DNA of 64,000 nt from Serratia symbiotica. Lineage in GTDB: Bacteria; Pseudomonadota; Gammaproteobacteria; Enterobacterales; Enterobacteriaceae. The DNA lies in the NCBI RefSeq assembly GCF_000821185.2, contig NZ_CP050855.1, positions 558,001 through 622,000 on the forward strand, given 5' to 3'. Within the stretch, counting starts at the first letter, position 1, and each line of letters begins with the position of its first letter. Made by a program: the position numbers and the translations under genes. Under the pieces are notes generated by a model. It was not told where the DNA came from. It did no database searches and saw only the letters and a list, made by a program, of their open reading frames with translations. Positions 9,720 to 22,545 of the stretch are shown in pieces.

Positions 9720-11093
9720 TTAACGCAGTAGCAAATAAATGCGCTCGTTGCCGCGCACGACATTGAGCGCCATGATCGGCGGCTTGGCCTCCAGTATCTT
9801 GCGCAGCGCCATGATGCTGTCAACGCGCTGGCGGTTGGCACCAATGATCATATCGCCTTTTTTTAGGCCGATCCGCGCTGCTATTGAACCTTGATCGATG
9901 TTATCTACCTTAACGCCCTGCTCGCCGCTCGGCAGTGTGCCATCGCTGAGGGAAACCCCCAGCAGCGCCGGTGACAGCGTTTCAGCGTTGGTTGAAGAAC
10001 TTTCGTTATTGTCTAGCGTGACCGAGACCTGCTGGGATTTGCCATCGCGCAGTAGGCCTATTTTGATCGTTTTGCCCGGTGCGGTGGTGCCAACTTTAGC
10101 GCGTAGCTCGGCGAAACTGCTGACTGGCTTGCCATCAATGGAAACCAGTATGTCGCCAGCCTTGATACCGGCCTTAGCGGCGGCGGATTTTGGCAGCACT
10201 TCGCTGACAAAGGCACCACGCTGGGCATCAGTATTGAAGACAGTGGCCATGTCAGGTGTCATTTCGCTGCCTTTGATGCCTAACATGCTGCGCTTCACTT
10301 GGCCGAATTCGATCAACTGTTGGCTGAGGTTTTGCGCCATGTTGCTTGGAATGGCGAAGCCGATACCGATGTTGCCGCCGCTTGGTGCCAAAATGGCAGT
10401 ATTGATGCCGATCAACTCGCCGTTGAGGTTAACCAGCGCGCCGCCAGAGTTACCACGGTTGATCGAGGCATCGGTCTGGATAAAGTTCTCCAGGCCTTCC
10501 AAATTCAGACCGCTGCGGCCCAGCGCCGAGATGATGCCGGAGGTGGCGGTCTGACCTAGGCCAAATGGGTTGCCGACGGCCACGGCGAAGTCGCCAACGT
10601 GCAGTTGATCGGAATCCGCCATTTTAATTGCGGTCAGGTTTTTCACCTCACTAAGTTGCAGCAGGGCGATATCGGATTGTTCATCGCGGCCGACCAGTTT
10701 GGCATCCAACTCACGGCCATCATTTAGCTGTATGTAGATTTTGTCAGCATTGTTGATAACATGATTATTGGTCAGTACGTAGCCTTTGGCGGCATTGATG
10801 ATTACGCCAGAGCCTAATCCTTCAAACGGGCGAGAACTGGGTCGTTGATCGGGAAAATTGGGGCCAAAGAAACGTTTGAACTCTTTAGGCAGCTGCGGCT
10901 GATATTGTACTTGAGTGCCTTCAACATGCACGCTGACCACGGCGGGCAACACTTTTTCCAGCATGGGTGCCAAGCTTGGCAGCGGCTGCCCCTGCACAAC
11001 AACGGGCATTGCTGCGCTGGCCACCGGTAAGGAAGTGAGTGTCAGGCCAATGCTTATGGCCAATGCACTAAGAATTAACGATTTTTTCTTCAT
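9720..11093 (-). CDS. degQ: periplasmic serine protease/chaperone DegQ
   Basis: DegQ is a periplasmic HtrA-family protease that degrades misfolded proteins. The start at 11093 (MKKKSLILSAL) gives 457 residues, a cleavable signal peptide (about 1-27, VASA/A) and the family length (455). The in-frame extension to 11195 is not signal-like and is rejected. The triad is His111, Asp141 and Ser216 (RGNSGG). Two PDZ domains occupy the C-terminal 190 residues, distinguishing it from DegS. It lies between zapG and degS as in E. coli. Confidence 0.95.
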   Translation of the reverse strand: MKKKSLILSALAISIGLTLTSLPVASAAMPVVVQGQPLPSLAPMLEKVLPAVVSVHVEGTQVQYQPQLPKEFKRFFGPNFPDQRPSSRPFEGLGSGVIINAAKGYVLTNNHVINNADKIYIQLNDGRELDAKLVGRDEQSDIALLQLSEVKNLTAIKMADSDQLHVGDFAVAVGNPFGLGQTATSGIISALGRSGLNLEGLENFIQTDASINRGNSGGALVNLNGELIGINTAILAPSGGNIGIGFAIPSNMAQNLSQQLIEFGQVKRSMLGIKGSEMTPDMATVFNTDAQRGAFVSEVLPKSAAAKAGIKAGDILVSIDGKPVSSFAELRAKVGTTAPGKTIKIGLLRDGKSQQVSVTLDNNESSSTNAETLSPALLGVSLSDGTLPSGEQGVKVDNIDQGSIAARIGLKKGDMIIGANRQRVDSIMALRKILEAKPPIMALNVVRGNERIYLLLR

Positions 11094-11285
11094 TGATAAT
11101 AACTCTCTCAATACTTGCCGATAAAATATGAATGAAACCCGCAACCGCGCCGTCAACGCGAGGTGTAAGACCAAGAATTTGTATAAAAAGTTCAATAAAT
11201 CATTGCATCAGTCTATCATGACGCTAAGAAAAGAACGCGGTAGGCAAAGGGCGAAACCTGTAGCCAAGCTCCACGGGTAAGAAGC

Positions 11286-11687
11286 TTAGTCACGACGGGG
11301 TACTTGGCCACGCAACAGGCCGGACGCGCCTTCTGAGTAGTCACGCGGTATTGCTACCGGTGCTTGATCATTGTCTGCTTCAGCTTCGGTCAACTGATAG
11401 CGGAACGGGTTTTCCTGGTTTGGCAAGTCAGGCAGCAAGTTGTTGGAGCTCTTTGCCATATGTTGATACAACTGGCGGTAATCGCGCGCCATGTTATCGA
11501 GCAACTCTGCGCTGTATGCAAAGTGACCGACCAGTTCCTGACGGTATTTTTCCAGCTCGGTTTTGCTCTTATCCAGTTCGTGCTGCAAAGCTTGTTGTTG
11601 ACGTAGTTTACGATTGCCAAAACGCATCGCTACCGCACCGATGACGATGCCGAACACTAAACCAACCAGCGCATACTCCCAGGTCAT
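11286..11687 (-). CDS. zapG: Z-ring-associated protein ZapG (YhcB)
   Basis: A 133-residue inner-membrane protein of the YhcB/DUF1043 family, which links cell division and envelope growth. It has one N-terminal membrane segment (about 3-22), then a long coiled coil rich in Gln, Glu and Lys (about 28-70) and a flexible C-terminus. It is divergent from zapE and upstream of degQ, the conserved arrangement. Length matches E. coli (132). Confidence 0.93.
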   Translation of the reverse strand: MTWEYALVGLVFGIVIGAVAMRFGNRKLRQQQALQHELDKSKTELEKYRQELVGHFAYSAELLDNMARDYRQLYQHMAKSSNNLLPDLPNQENPFRYQLTEAEADNDQAPVAIPRDYSEGASGLLRGQVPRRD

Positions 11688-11955
11688 AATGACTCCTTTT
11701 GTGACTTCGTTGTTCCGAATGGATTTTTCACTTAATAATATCCACTATAACCGTTAACCTTGTCCGAGTGGAATCCTGAAGCGTATTTGCAGGTTCTTTC
11801 AGCATTACTCGGAGCGGGGGTTTGTGGCGATAATAGCGCGAAATAGCCTCAATTCCCCGCCAATTTTGGCTAAAAAATTTCTTATGTCCGAACGATTTCG
11901 AGCCGTGGCAGTTCGAAAAGTGCGGGGGATCACGTTCATAGGGAACATCGAATAG

Positions 11956-13083
11956 ATGCAGGCACAATCACCGCTATCCTGTTACCAACAGGCGCTGAAT
12001 ACGGGGAAATATCAGGCCGATGAGGTGCAACGCCAGGCTGTTGCTCAATTGGAGCATATTTACCAGGCGCTGCAACAAGCACCAGCGGCGAGCATGCCAA
12101 CCGGCTGGCTGGGTAGCAAACTCAGCCGCTGGTTGGGGAAAAGCAGTGAAACGGCCCAACAACGCCCGATCAAGGGGCTGTATATGTGGGGCGGTGTCGG
12201 GCGTGGCAAAACCTGGCTGATGGATATGTTTTTTCACAGCCTGCCGGGGGATCGCAAGCTACGGCTGCATTTCCACCGCTTTATGCTACGTGTGCACGAA
12301 CAATTGACCGAGTTACAAGGGCAGGAAAACCCGCTGGAAAGCATTGCCGATGGGTTCAAGTTGCAAACTGATGTGCTGTGCTTTGACGAATTCTTTGTCT
12401 CCGACATCACTGATGCCATGCTGCTGGGCACGTTGTTACAGGCATTGTTCGCGCGTGGCATTACGCTGGTGGCCACCTCCAATATTCAGCCAGATTCTCT
12501 GTATCGCAATGGTTTACAGCGGGCGCGCTTCTTGCCTGCTATCGATCTGATTAATGAGTACTGCGACGTGATAAATATCGACGCCGGCATCGACTACCGC
12601 CTGCGAACCCTAACGCAGGCACACCTGTATTTGATGCCACTTAATGCGCAGACGCGAGAGACTCTGGATAGGATGTTTATCACGTTGGCGGGCAAGGCCG
12701 GAGAAGAGGCACCGTTGTTGCAGGTCAATCATCGGCCTTTGCAGGCGATCCGCGCGGTGGATGGTGTGCTGGCGGTGGATTTCCATACCCTGTGTGAGGA
12801 AGCGCGTAGCCAGTTGGACTATATTGCGCTATCGCGTCGGTACCATAGTGTGATGCTGTACAATGTGCCGGTGATGGGGCCGAGAAAAGAAAACGCCGCT
12901 CGTCGCTTCTTGGCGCTGGTGGATGAATTCTATGAGCGCCACGTTAAACTGGTGATCGCTGCTGAAGCTTCAATGTTTGAGATCTACCAAGGGGAACAGT
13001 TGAAGTTTGAATATCAACGCTGCCTATCGCGTTTGCAGGAGATGCAGAGTGAGGAGTATCTCACGCTGCCGCACCTGCGATAA
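11956..13083 (+). CDS. zapE: cell division ATPase ZapE
   Basis: ZapE is an AFG1-like AAA ATPase that associates with the Z ring and helps constriction, mainly under low oxygen or heat. The 375 residues equal the E. coli length. Walker A is at 79-86 (GGVGRGKT) and Walker B is near LCFDEFFV. The preceding spacer is shared with zapG on the other strand. No frame damage is seen. Confidence 0.95.
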   Translation: MQAQSPLSCYQQALNTGKYQADEVQRQAVAQLEHIYQALQQAPAASMPTGWLGSKLSRWLGKSSETAQQRPIKGLYMWGGVGRGKTWLMDMFFHSLPGDRKLRLHFHRFMLRVHEQLTELQGQENPLESIADGFKLQTDVLCFDEFFVSDITDAMLLGTLLQALFARGITLVATSNIQPDSLYRNGLQRARFLPAIDLINEYCDVINIDAGIDYRLRTLTQAHLYLMPLNAQTRETLDRMFITLAGKAGEEAPLLQVNHRPLQAIRAVDGVLAVDFHTLCEEARSQLDYIALSRRYHSVMLYNVPVMGPRKENAARRFLALVDEFYERHVKLVIAAEASMFEIYQGEQLKFEYQRCLSRLQEMQSEEYLTLPHLR

Positions 13084-13276
13084 ATTTAACTCAACGGGCT
13101 ATCTGCTCGCCACCCTTCACGTGCTTGATGTACGCGCCGGTAGCTGTGCGTTGTCCGCCGCCAAACTGCCTAAGCTGGAAATGCCCTGTGAGCCGATTTT
13201 GGGGAAGGCAAGTGAGCGTTGCCCAGGGGATAAAAAATCCATTCAAAAACTATTCGATCTTTGTGATCGACTTCTC

Positions 13277-14287
<1,011 letters not shown>

Positions 14288-14315
14288 TCTTTACTGCTTC
14301 AGCAGTGTGGGTTGC

Positions 14316-14352
14316 GCAAAACCCGGTGCAGTTCGCTGCATCGGGTTTTTTA
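14316..14352 (+). terminator. rplM-rpsI terminator
   Basis: An AAACCCG-GTGCAG stem pairs with CTGCAT-CGGGTTT around a TTCG tetraloop and is followed by a T tract. This is a classical intrinsic terminator about 30 bases after rpsI. Confidence 0.9.
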
Positions 14353-14600
14353 TGCTTCAAAATAGGCCTATCCTTAATAAAATGCTTGTAATATCAAAAA
14401 ATAAAAAATGAAATTGTCGCGTGGTTCCCACAAAACAAGCAGAATCTGGTAAACTGCCCTCTACTTTTACACCTGTTTGCCGTCAGTTTACCTCCGAGGT
14501 CAGTTTTATGGCCAGGTTGATTGCGGGCTGCCGGTATGTGGCGTGAAAGATGAAGGTGAGCTGGCTATCCGCAGTATTTTTAAATAACTTGGAGGTTTTC

Positions 14601-15242
14601 ATGGTTGTCGCTGCCAACAAACGTTCGGTAATGACACTGTTCTCTGGCCCGACCGACATTTTTAGCCATCAAGTACGTATCGTACTCGCGGAGAAAGGTG
14701 TCAGCGTCGAGATTGAGCAGGTCGAGATGGATAACCTGCCGCAGGATTTGATTGACCTCAATCCTTACCAAACAGTGCCGACACTGGTCGATCGCGAACT
14801 GACCCTGTATGAATCCCGCATCATTATGGAATACCTCGATGAGCGTTTTCCACATCCGCCACTGATGCCCGTTTACCCGGTCGCTCGCGGTGAAAGCCGC
14901 TTGATGATGCTACGTATCGAGAAAAACTGGTACTCGCTGATGAACAATATTGAGCAGAGCAGCGGCCAGGAAGCGGAATCCGCTCGTCGCCAACTGCGCG
15001 AAGAACTGCTGGCGATCGCACCGATCTTTGGCCAAACGGCCTACTTTATGAGTGAAGAGTTCAGCCTGGTGGATTGCTACTTGGCCCCGTTGCTGTGGCG
15101 CTTGCCGCAGTTGGGTATTGAACTGAGCGGTGCTAGCTCCAAAGAACTGAAAGGCTACATGACCCGCGTGTTCGAACGTGATGCGTTCCTGGCTTCTCTG
15201 ACTGAAGCTGAGCGCGAAATGCGTCTATATACTCGGGGCTAA
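14601..15242 (+). CDS. sspA: stringent starvation protein A
   Basis: SspA binds RNA polymerase holoenzyme and is a global stationary-phase and stress regulator. It has a glutathione S-transferase fold but no transferase activity. The start at 14601 follows a strong GGAGG site (14591-14595) and gives 213 residues (212 in E. coli). The thioredoxin-like N-domain spans about 10-85, and the helical C-domain follows. sspB is 5 bases downstream. Confidence 0.96.
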   Translation: MVVAANKRSVMTLFSGPTDIFSHQVRIVLAEKGVSVEIEQVEMDNLPQDLIDLNPYQTVPTLVDRELTLYESRIIMEYLDERFPHPPLMPVYPVARGESRLMMLRIEKNWYSLMNNIEQSSGQEAESARRQLREELLAIAPIFGQTAYFMSEEFSLVDCYLAPLLWRLPQLGIELSGASSKELKGYMTRVFERDAFLASLTEAEREMRLYTRG

Positions 15243-15247
15243 GTATT

Positions 15248-15730
15248 ATGGACATCTCTCATATGACTCCGCGCCGTCCGTACCTGTTGCGGGCATTCTA
15301 TGATTGGCTGCTTGATAACCAACTGACGCCGCACCTGGTAGTAGATGTTATTTGCCCTGGTGTTCAGGTGCCGATGGAGTTTGCTCGCGATGGTCAGATT
15401 GTATTGAACATCGCGCCGCACGCAGTCGGCAATCTGGAACTAGGCGATGACGAAGTGCGCTTCAACGCGCGATTCGGCGGTGTGCCGCGCCAGGTTTCGG
15501 TACCGATGGCTGCTGTGCAGGCGATTTATGCGCGTGAGAACGGCGCGGGTAGTCTATTCGAACCGGAGGCTGCCTACGCAGTAGAAGGTACGATTGAAAG
15601 TCTGGACAATAAGACTAACCCGGTGGAAAGCCTGATATCGGTGGTTGACAGTAACCGCCCAGAGACGAGTGATGGCGACGAACCGCCGCCATCGGGTGGC
15701 CGACGCCCGGCACTGCGCGTGGTTAAATAA
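15248..15730 (+). CDS. sspB: ClpXP adaptor SspB
   Basis: SspB delivers ssrA-tagged proteins to the ClpXP protease. Residues about 1-110 form the tag-binding dimer domain (LVVDV, ARDGQIVLNI, FNARFGG). A flexible acidic linker follows, and the C-terminal ClpX-binding tail RPALRVVK is intact. It has 160 residues; the linker is slightly shorter than in E. coli (165). It forms an operon with sspA. Confidence 0.97.
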   Translation: MDISHMTPRRPYLLRAFYDWLLDNQLTPHLVVDVICPGVQVPMEFARDGQIVLNIAPHAVGNLELGDDEVRFNARFGGVPRQVSVPMAAVQAIYARENGAGSLFEPEAAYAVEGTIESLDNKTNPVESLISVVDSNRPETSDGDEPPPSGGRRPALRVVK

Positions 15731-15745
15731 ACCTGTCGCCGCAAA

Positions 15746-15775
15746 CGAAAAGGTACTGCATGCGGTACCTTTTTT
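15746..15775 (+). terminator. sspAB terminator
   Basis: Inverted repeat AAAGGTAC...GTACCTTT followed by a run of T, 17 bases after sspB. Confidence 0.85.
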
Positions 15776-15861
15776 GTTTTTATTGCCAGGGAAGTACTCG
15801 CCATTCAGCGCTGTCATGCCCCCGACTGGATACTATCGCGCAGTGGCGTTAGCCATGGAGA

Positions 15862-15890
15862 AACAAAAGGCTCGGCGTGCCGAGCCTTTA
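15862..15890 (-). terminator. gltBD terminator
   Basis: On the minus strand AAAGGCTCGGC pairs with GCCGAGCCTTT and is followed by TTTGTTT, about 20 bases after the gltD stop. Confidence 0.85.
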
Positions 15891-15907
15891 AGCAAGGGAT
15901 AATGGGA

Positions 15908-17332
<1,425 letters not shown>

Positions 17333-17340
17333 CTACCTCA

Positions 17341-20300
17341 TTACTGCGCCTGAACCCGCAGTTCGGCTGTGGAACGACTACGGTGACCTAACAATGCTTT
17401 GACATCACTGGACTTCGGCTTAACCAGAGCGAACTTCGGCCGCCATTCCGGCCAGTTGGCCAGGATCTGTTCCGCACGGGAAGAACCGGTTGCCTGCACA
17501 TGCTCGGTGATCAGGCCGCGCAGGTGCTCATGGAGAATAGCCAGTGGGTCGACGTCGAGCACTTCCACCAGTTCTGGATTCACGCGCTGACGAAACTCGC
17601 CGTCTTCATCCAGCACATAGGCGAAACCACCGGTCATACCTGCGCCAAAGTTGATGCCGGTTTTGCCCAGTACGCAGACGACGCCACCGGTCATGTATTC
17701 ACAGCCATTATCGCCGATGCCTTCCACCACAGTAATGGCACCGGAGTTGCGTACCGCGAAACGTTCGCCTGCGCGGCCTGCGGCAAACAATTTACCGCCA
17801 GTGGCACCATACAGACAGGTGTTGCCGATAATGCTGGCCTCATGGCTGCGGAACGCGGAGCCGAACGGTGGGCGTACCGCGATGCTGCCGCCAGCCATGC
17901 CTTTGCCAACGTAGTCGTTGGCATCACCGGTTAGTGTCAGCTCAACGCCGGCGGCATTCCATACGCCGAAGCTCTGGCCGGCGGTACCGGAGAAATGCAC
18001 TTTGATCGGAGCCGTTGCCATACCCTGATCGCCATGTAGGTTGGCGATGACACCGGACAGCATGGCTCCCACGGAGCGGTCAGTGTTGCGGATATCAAAG
18101 TAGAAGGTTTTACTGCGTTTTTTGTCGAGATACGGCTTTGCCTGCGCCAGCAATGCTTTATTCAGCAGACCTTTGTCAAATGGCGGGTTGCTGCCCTCGG
18201 TACAGTACAGCGCCTTGCCTGGGTGCGGGGTGGCGATTTTTAGCAATGGCGATAAATCCAGTTTGTTCTGCTTGGCAGAGATGCCGTCCAGTTCGGTTAA
18301 GAACTCACTGCGACCAATCAAATCAACCAACTGGCTGACGCCGAGCTGTGCCATGATCTCACGGGTTTCCCGCGCGATAAACTGGAAGTAATTGGCTACG
18401 CGTACTGGCAGGCCGTGGTAGTGATCGCGGCGCAATTTATCATCTTGGGTCGCCACACCGGTCGCGCAGTTGTTCAGATGGCAGATGCGCAAATATTTAC
18501 AGCCCAGGGCTACCATCGGGCCGGTGCCAAAGCCGAAGCTTTCTGCGCCGAGGATCGCCGCTTTGACGATGTCCACGCCGGTTTTCAAACCGCCGTCCAC
18601 CTGTAGGCGGATTTTGTGCCGTAGGCCGTTGGCCACCAGCGCCTGCTGGGTTTCCACCAAGCCCAGTTCCCACGGACAACCGGCATATTTTACCGAGGAC
18701 AGCGGGCTGGCACCGGTGCCACCATCGTAACCGGCGATGGTGATCAGGTCGGCATAGGCTTTCGCCACGCCGGTGGCGATGGTGCCAACGCCCGGTTCGG
18801 AAACCAGTTTCACCGAGATCACCGCCTGCGGGTTCACCTGTTTGAGGTCGAAGATCAACTGAGCCAGGTCTTCGATTGAATAGATGTCGTGATGCGGCGG
18901 TGGGGAAATCAGGGTCACGCCCGGTACCGAATAACGTAGTTTGGCGATATAGGGAGTAACTTTATCTCCTGGCAACTGGCCGCCTTCACCGGGTTTGGCA
19001 CCTTGCGCCACCTTAATTTGGATCACATCGGCGTTGATCAGGTAAGTTGGCGTCACGCCAAAGCGCCCGGAAGCCACCTGCTTGATGCGCGAAACTTTGT
19101 TAGTGCCGTATCGCGCTGGGTCTTCGCCACCTTCGCCAGAGTTGGAGAAGCCGCCAAGCCCGTTCATAGCGATCGCCAGTGACTCGTGCGCTTCAGGGCT
19201 AAGGGCGCCGATCGACATCGCTGCGGTGTCGAAGCGTTTAAACAGCGACTCTGCCGGTTCCACCTGATCGACCGGGATAGCTTCACCCTGCGGCGTAATG
19301 GTCAGCAGATCGCGCAGCATGGCGACCGGGCGTTGGTTCACCAGCGTGGCGTAAGCCTGATAATCGCTGTATTTGCCGCTATGCACCGATTTTTGCAGCA
19401 TGCTCACCACATCAGGATTATAGGCATGGTACTCACCGCCATGCACGAACTTCAACAGCCCGCCTTGTTCCAGCGGCATGCGTTTTAGCCAAGCGCGTTT
19501 AGACAGGTTCTGCAAATCTTGTTGGAAGTCGCTAAAGCTGGCCCCCCCGATACGGCTGACCACGCCCTGGAAGCACAGGTTAGTCAGATCGCGGTGTAGA
19601 CCAACGGCTTCAAACAGCTTGGAGCAGCGATAAGAGGCGATGGTCGAGATGCCCATTTTGGACATGATCTTGTACAAGCCTTTGTTAATGCCGTTGCGGT
19701 AGTTCAGTATCACCTCGCGATACTGTTTGTCGATCGCCTGGTTGTCCACCAGCTTGGCTAAGGTTTCATAGGCCAGATACGGGTAGATGGCGGTGGCACC
19801 AAAGCCGAGCAGCACCGCGAAGTGGTGTGGATCGCGGGCGCTGGCGGTTTCAACGATGATGTTGGCATCGCAACGCAGGCTTTTTTCCACCAGACGGGTC
19901 TGGATGGCACCGACCGCCATCGGCGCGGGTACTGGCAGGCGCTGGGGGGCGATGGCGCGGTCGGATAACACCAACAGCACTGTGCCATCGCGCACTTTAC
20001 GTTCCGCTTCGTTGCACAGTGCACGGAGGGTCTGCTCCAGATCCTGTTCAGCCGGATCGAAGGTGAGATCGAGGGTGTCGGCGCGGTAATATTCGCCTTC
20101 CAGTGTGGTGAGCTGTTGGAAATCGGCGTAAAGCAGGATCGGCGATTTGAAGCTCAGGCGGTGCGCCTGGCCTTCGGCTTCACAGAACACGTTCATTTCG
20201 CGGCCGATGCAGGTCGCCAGCGACATGACGTGCGCTTCACGCAACGGATCGATCGGCGGGTTGGTGACCTGCGCGAACTGCTGGCGGAAATAATCATAGA

Positions 20301-21801
20301 TGATGCGCGGGCGGCTGGAGAGCACGGCAAACGGGGTATCGTCACCCATCGAACCTGTGGCTTCCTGGCCGTTCTCGCCCAGCACGCGGATCACTTGATC
20401 CAGCTCTTCACGGCTGTAGCCGAACTGCTTCTGGTAGGCTTCGAGCTGCACGTCGTCAAGTTCGCGGCTACCGATCTGATCGTCCGGCAAGTTTTCGAAC
20501 GGCATCAGGTGCCTAACGTTTTTCTCCATCCACGCTTTATATGGGTGGCGGTTTTTCAGATCGTCATCGGTCTCGGCGGAGTGCAAGATGTGGCCACAGC
20601 GGGTATCGATCACCATCAGTTCACCTGGGCCGACGCGGCCTTTCTCCACGACCTCATCTGGCTGGTAATCCCAGATGCCGACTTCAGAGGCGCAGGTGAT
20701 CAGCTTGTCTTTGGTGATCACATAGCGTGCTGGACGCAGGCCGTTGCGGTCAAGGTTACAGGCGGCATAGCGGCCATCGGACATTACGATACCAGCCGGG
20801 CCGTCCCACGGCTCCATGTGCATTGAGTTGAAATCGAAAAAGGCACGCAGTTCGCTGTCCATGTCTGGGTTGTTCTGCCAGGCCGGCGGCACCAGCAAAC
20901 GCATGGCACGGATCAGATCCATGCCGCCCGCCAGCAACAGCTCCAGCATGTTGTCTAGCGAACTAGAGTCGGAGCCGGTTTCGTTGATGAACGGCGCGGC
21001 AGCGTGCAAATCCGGGATCAGTGGTGTCTGGAATTTATAGGTGCGCGCGCGCGCCCACTGGCGGTTGCCCGTAATGGTGTTGATCTCGCCGTTATGTGCC
21101 AGATAGCGGAACGGTTGCGCCAGCGGCCAGCGCGGTACGGTGTTGGTGGAAAAACGCTGGTGGAACAAGCAGATGGCCGATTCCAACCGCAGATCCGCCA
21201 AATCAAGATAGAAACGCGGCAGATCCGCAGGCATGCACAGCCCTTTATAGATCATCACCAACTTGGAGAAACTGCAAACGTAGAAGTTGTCGTCCTGGAT
21301 GCGCTTTTCAATGCGGCGGCGCGCCACAAACAGGCGGCGCTCCACATCGCGCGAACGCCAGCCCGCCGGGGCGTTGACAAAAATTTGTTCAATGCGTGGC
21401 AGAGAAGCGCGCGCGATCTCACCCAGCACGTCCGGGTTGGTCGGTACTTCACGCCAGCCAACGATCGACAGTGTTTCCTTTTGCAGTTCTTCTTCCACGA
21501 TGTGGCGGCTAGTGCAAGCTTTCTCTTCATTTTGGCTAAGGAACACCATGCCAACGGCATAGTTTTTGGCTAAACGCCAGCCGCGCTCTCGCGCCACCAT
21601 GCGGAATAAACGATCAGGCTTTTGCAATAATAGGCCGCAACCGTCGCCCGTCTTACCGTCAGCCAGGATTGCGCCACGGTGCTGCATACGAGCCAGCGCA
21701 TGAATGGCGGTACGTACCACTTTGTGGCTAGGTTCGCCTTCTATGTGGGCGATCAGGCCGAAACCACAGTTGTCCCTTTCTTGGGATTTATCGTACAACA
21801 T
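17341..21801 (-). CDS. gltB: glutamate synthase (NADPH) large subunit
   Basis: GltB converts 2-oxoglutarate and glutamine to two glutamates, the main ammonium-assimilation route at low ammonia. The start at 21801 (MLYDKSQERDNCGFG) has a strong GGGGAGG site and gives 1486 residues. Cys12 becomes the N-terminal nucleophile of the glutaminase domain after pro-peptide removal. An in-frame extension to 21948 is not supported. The order is amidotransferase domain, central domain, FMN synthase domain (motif GGTGASP) with the 3Fe-4S cysteines near CKYLRICHLNNC, and the C-terminal beta-helix with Gly-rich repeats. All are uninterrupted. Confidence 0.97.
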   Translation of the reverse strand: MLYDKSQERDNCGFGLIAHIEGEPSHKVVRTAIHALARMQHRGAILADGKTGDGCGLLLQKPDRLFRMVARERGWRLAKNYAVGMVFLSQNEEKACTSRHIVEEELQKETLSIVGWREVPTNPDVLGEIARASLPRIEQIFVNAPAGWRSRDVERRLFVARRRIEKRIQDDNFYVCSFSKLVMIYKGLCMPADLPRFYLDLADLRLESAICLFHQRFSTNTVPRWPLAQPFRYLAHNGEINTITGNRQWARARTYKFQTPLIPDLHAAAPFINETGSDSSSLDNMLELLLAGGMDLIRAMRLLVPPAWQNNPDMDSELRAFFDFNSMHMEPWDGPAGIVMSDGRYAACNLDRNGLRPARYVITKDKLITCASEVGIWDYQPDEVVEKGRVGPGELMVIDTRCGHILHSAETDDDLKNRHPYKAWMEKNVRHLMPFENLPDDQIGSRELDDVQLEAYQKQFGYSREELDQVIRVLGENGQEATGSMGDDTPFAVLSSRPRIIYDYFRQQFAQVTNPPIDPLREAHVMSLATCIGREMNVFCEAEGQAHRLSFKSPILLYADFQQLTTLEGEYYRADTLDLTFDPAEQDLEQTLRALCNEAERKVRDGTVLLVLSDRAIAPQRLPVPAPMAVGAIQTRLVEKSLRCDANIIVETASARDPHHFAVLLGFGATAIYPYLAYETLAKLVDNQAIDKQYREVILNYRNGINKGLYKIMSKMGISTIASYRCSKLFEAVGLHRDLTNLCFQGVVSRIGGASFSDFQQDLQNLSKRAWLKRMPLEQGGLLKFVHGGEYHAYNPDVVSMLQKSVHSGKYSDYQAYATLVNQRPVAMLRDLLTITPQGEAIPVDQVEPAESLFKRFDTAAMSIGALSPEAHESLAIAMNGLGGFSNSGEGGEDPARYGTNKVSRIKQVASGRFGVTPTYLINADVIQIKVAQGAKPGEGGQLPGDKVTPYIAKLRYSVPGVTLISPPPHHDIYSIEDLAQLIFDLKQVNPQAVISVKLVSEPGVGTIATGVAKAYADLITIAGYDGGTGASPLSSVKYAGCPWELGLVETQQALVANGLRHKIRLQVDGGLKTGVDIVKAAILGAESFGFGTGPMVALGCKYLRICHLNNCATGVATQDDKLRRDHYHGLPVRVANYFQFIARETREIMAQLGVSQLVDLIGRSEFLTELDGISAKQNKLDLSPLLKIATPHPGKALYCTEGSNPPFDKGLLNKALLAQAKPYLDKKRSKTFYFDIRNTDRSVGAMLSGVIANLHGDQGMATAPIKVHFSGTAGQSFGVWNAAGVELTLTGDANDYVGKGMAGGSIAVRPPFGSAFRSHEASIIGNTCLYGATGGKLFAAGRAGERFAVRNSGAITVVEGIGDNGCEYMTGGVVCVLGKTGINFGAGMTGGFAYVLDEDGEFRQRVNPELVEVLDVDPLAILHEHLRGLITEHVQATGSSRAEQILANWPEWRPKFALVKPKSSDVKALLGHRSRSTAELRVQAQ

Positions 21802-22545
21802 ATTCAGTGAACCTCCCCAGGTTCTATATGACTCCCACAACCTGCTACGAGGGGGCTTATCAACTTCAGGCAGAAATCCAATCAGCAAGTTAACCCGCCA
21901 ATCGGTTTTTCGCCCTCCGTTAATGGCTGCTCGTGACGGTTTTGACAAGTGGTGTATGACTTGTTTTTAAGAGAGTGTCTTAAGTGATTGCATAAATATG
22001 ACGAGACGTCTGCTCGTCCAGAAAGCGTCCAGTGGACGTCCAACTTAGCGAGAAAGAATACGCAGGTCAAATAAAGGAGCAAGATAGAACTTTATTGCGT
22101 CTGTATTGATTATTTGTTTGATACTTCATGTTTTTTTACTATTCTACGCGGGTGCTAAAAAGCGTCAAAACAGGGAATGATGTGAAGCGACACACTATGG
22201 TGTAACGGTTTAATATTATCATTATGCCTATTTCCGCAATAAAAACAGAATATTATTTCTTCAAAAAAAATTGGTGCGATATTTATAACTATTTTTCATC
22301 TTATTGTCATCTTGATGTTAACAATTAGGTAAAAATTAGAAAGATTCATTGTTAATAAAGTGATTTTATCCTCAATTATGTTGAGTAACTATTCAATACA
22401 GGAAGTCGTGACGCTGCCGTTGCCGCAATGAATCAATCGCTGCCCCCTTTCGATTGATAGTCTTTCCTCTCGTTCGGCATTTGCTTTCTTATCTTGGCGT
22501 GGTTTTACAGTATGATTTAAAAGAAGGTATTTGATGGGAGCCGCT
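21802..22545. other. gltB-arcB divergent spacer
   Basis: About 740 bases carry the control regions of gltB (minus) and arcB (plus). The part around 22080-22420 is strongly AT-rich with no conserved frame. In E. coli yhcC lies between gltB and arcB; I see no trace of it here. I did not find a convincing operator. Confidence 0.5.

Noticed and set aside
22000-22050. AGACGTCT met-box-like octamer upstream of gltB
   Set aside because: Only a single perfect octamer; MetJ needs tandem boxes and gltB is not a known target.
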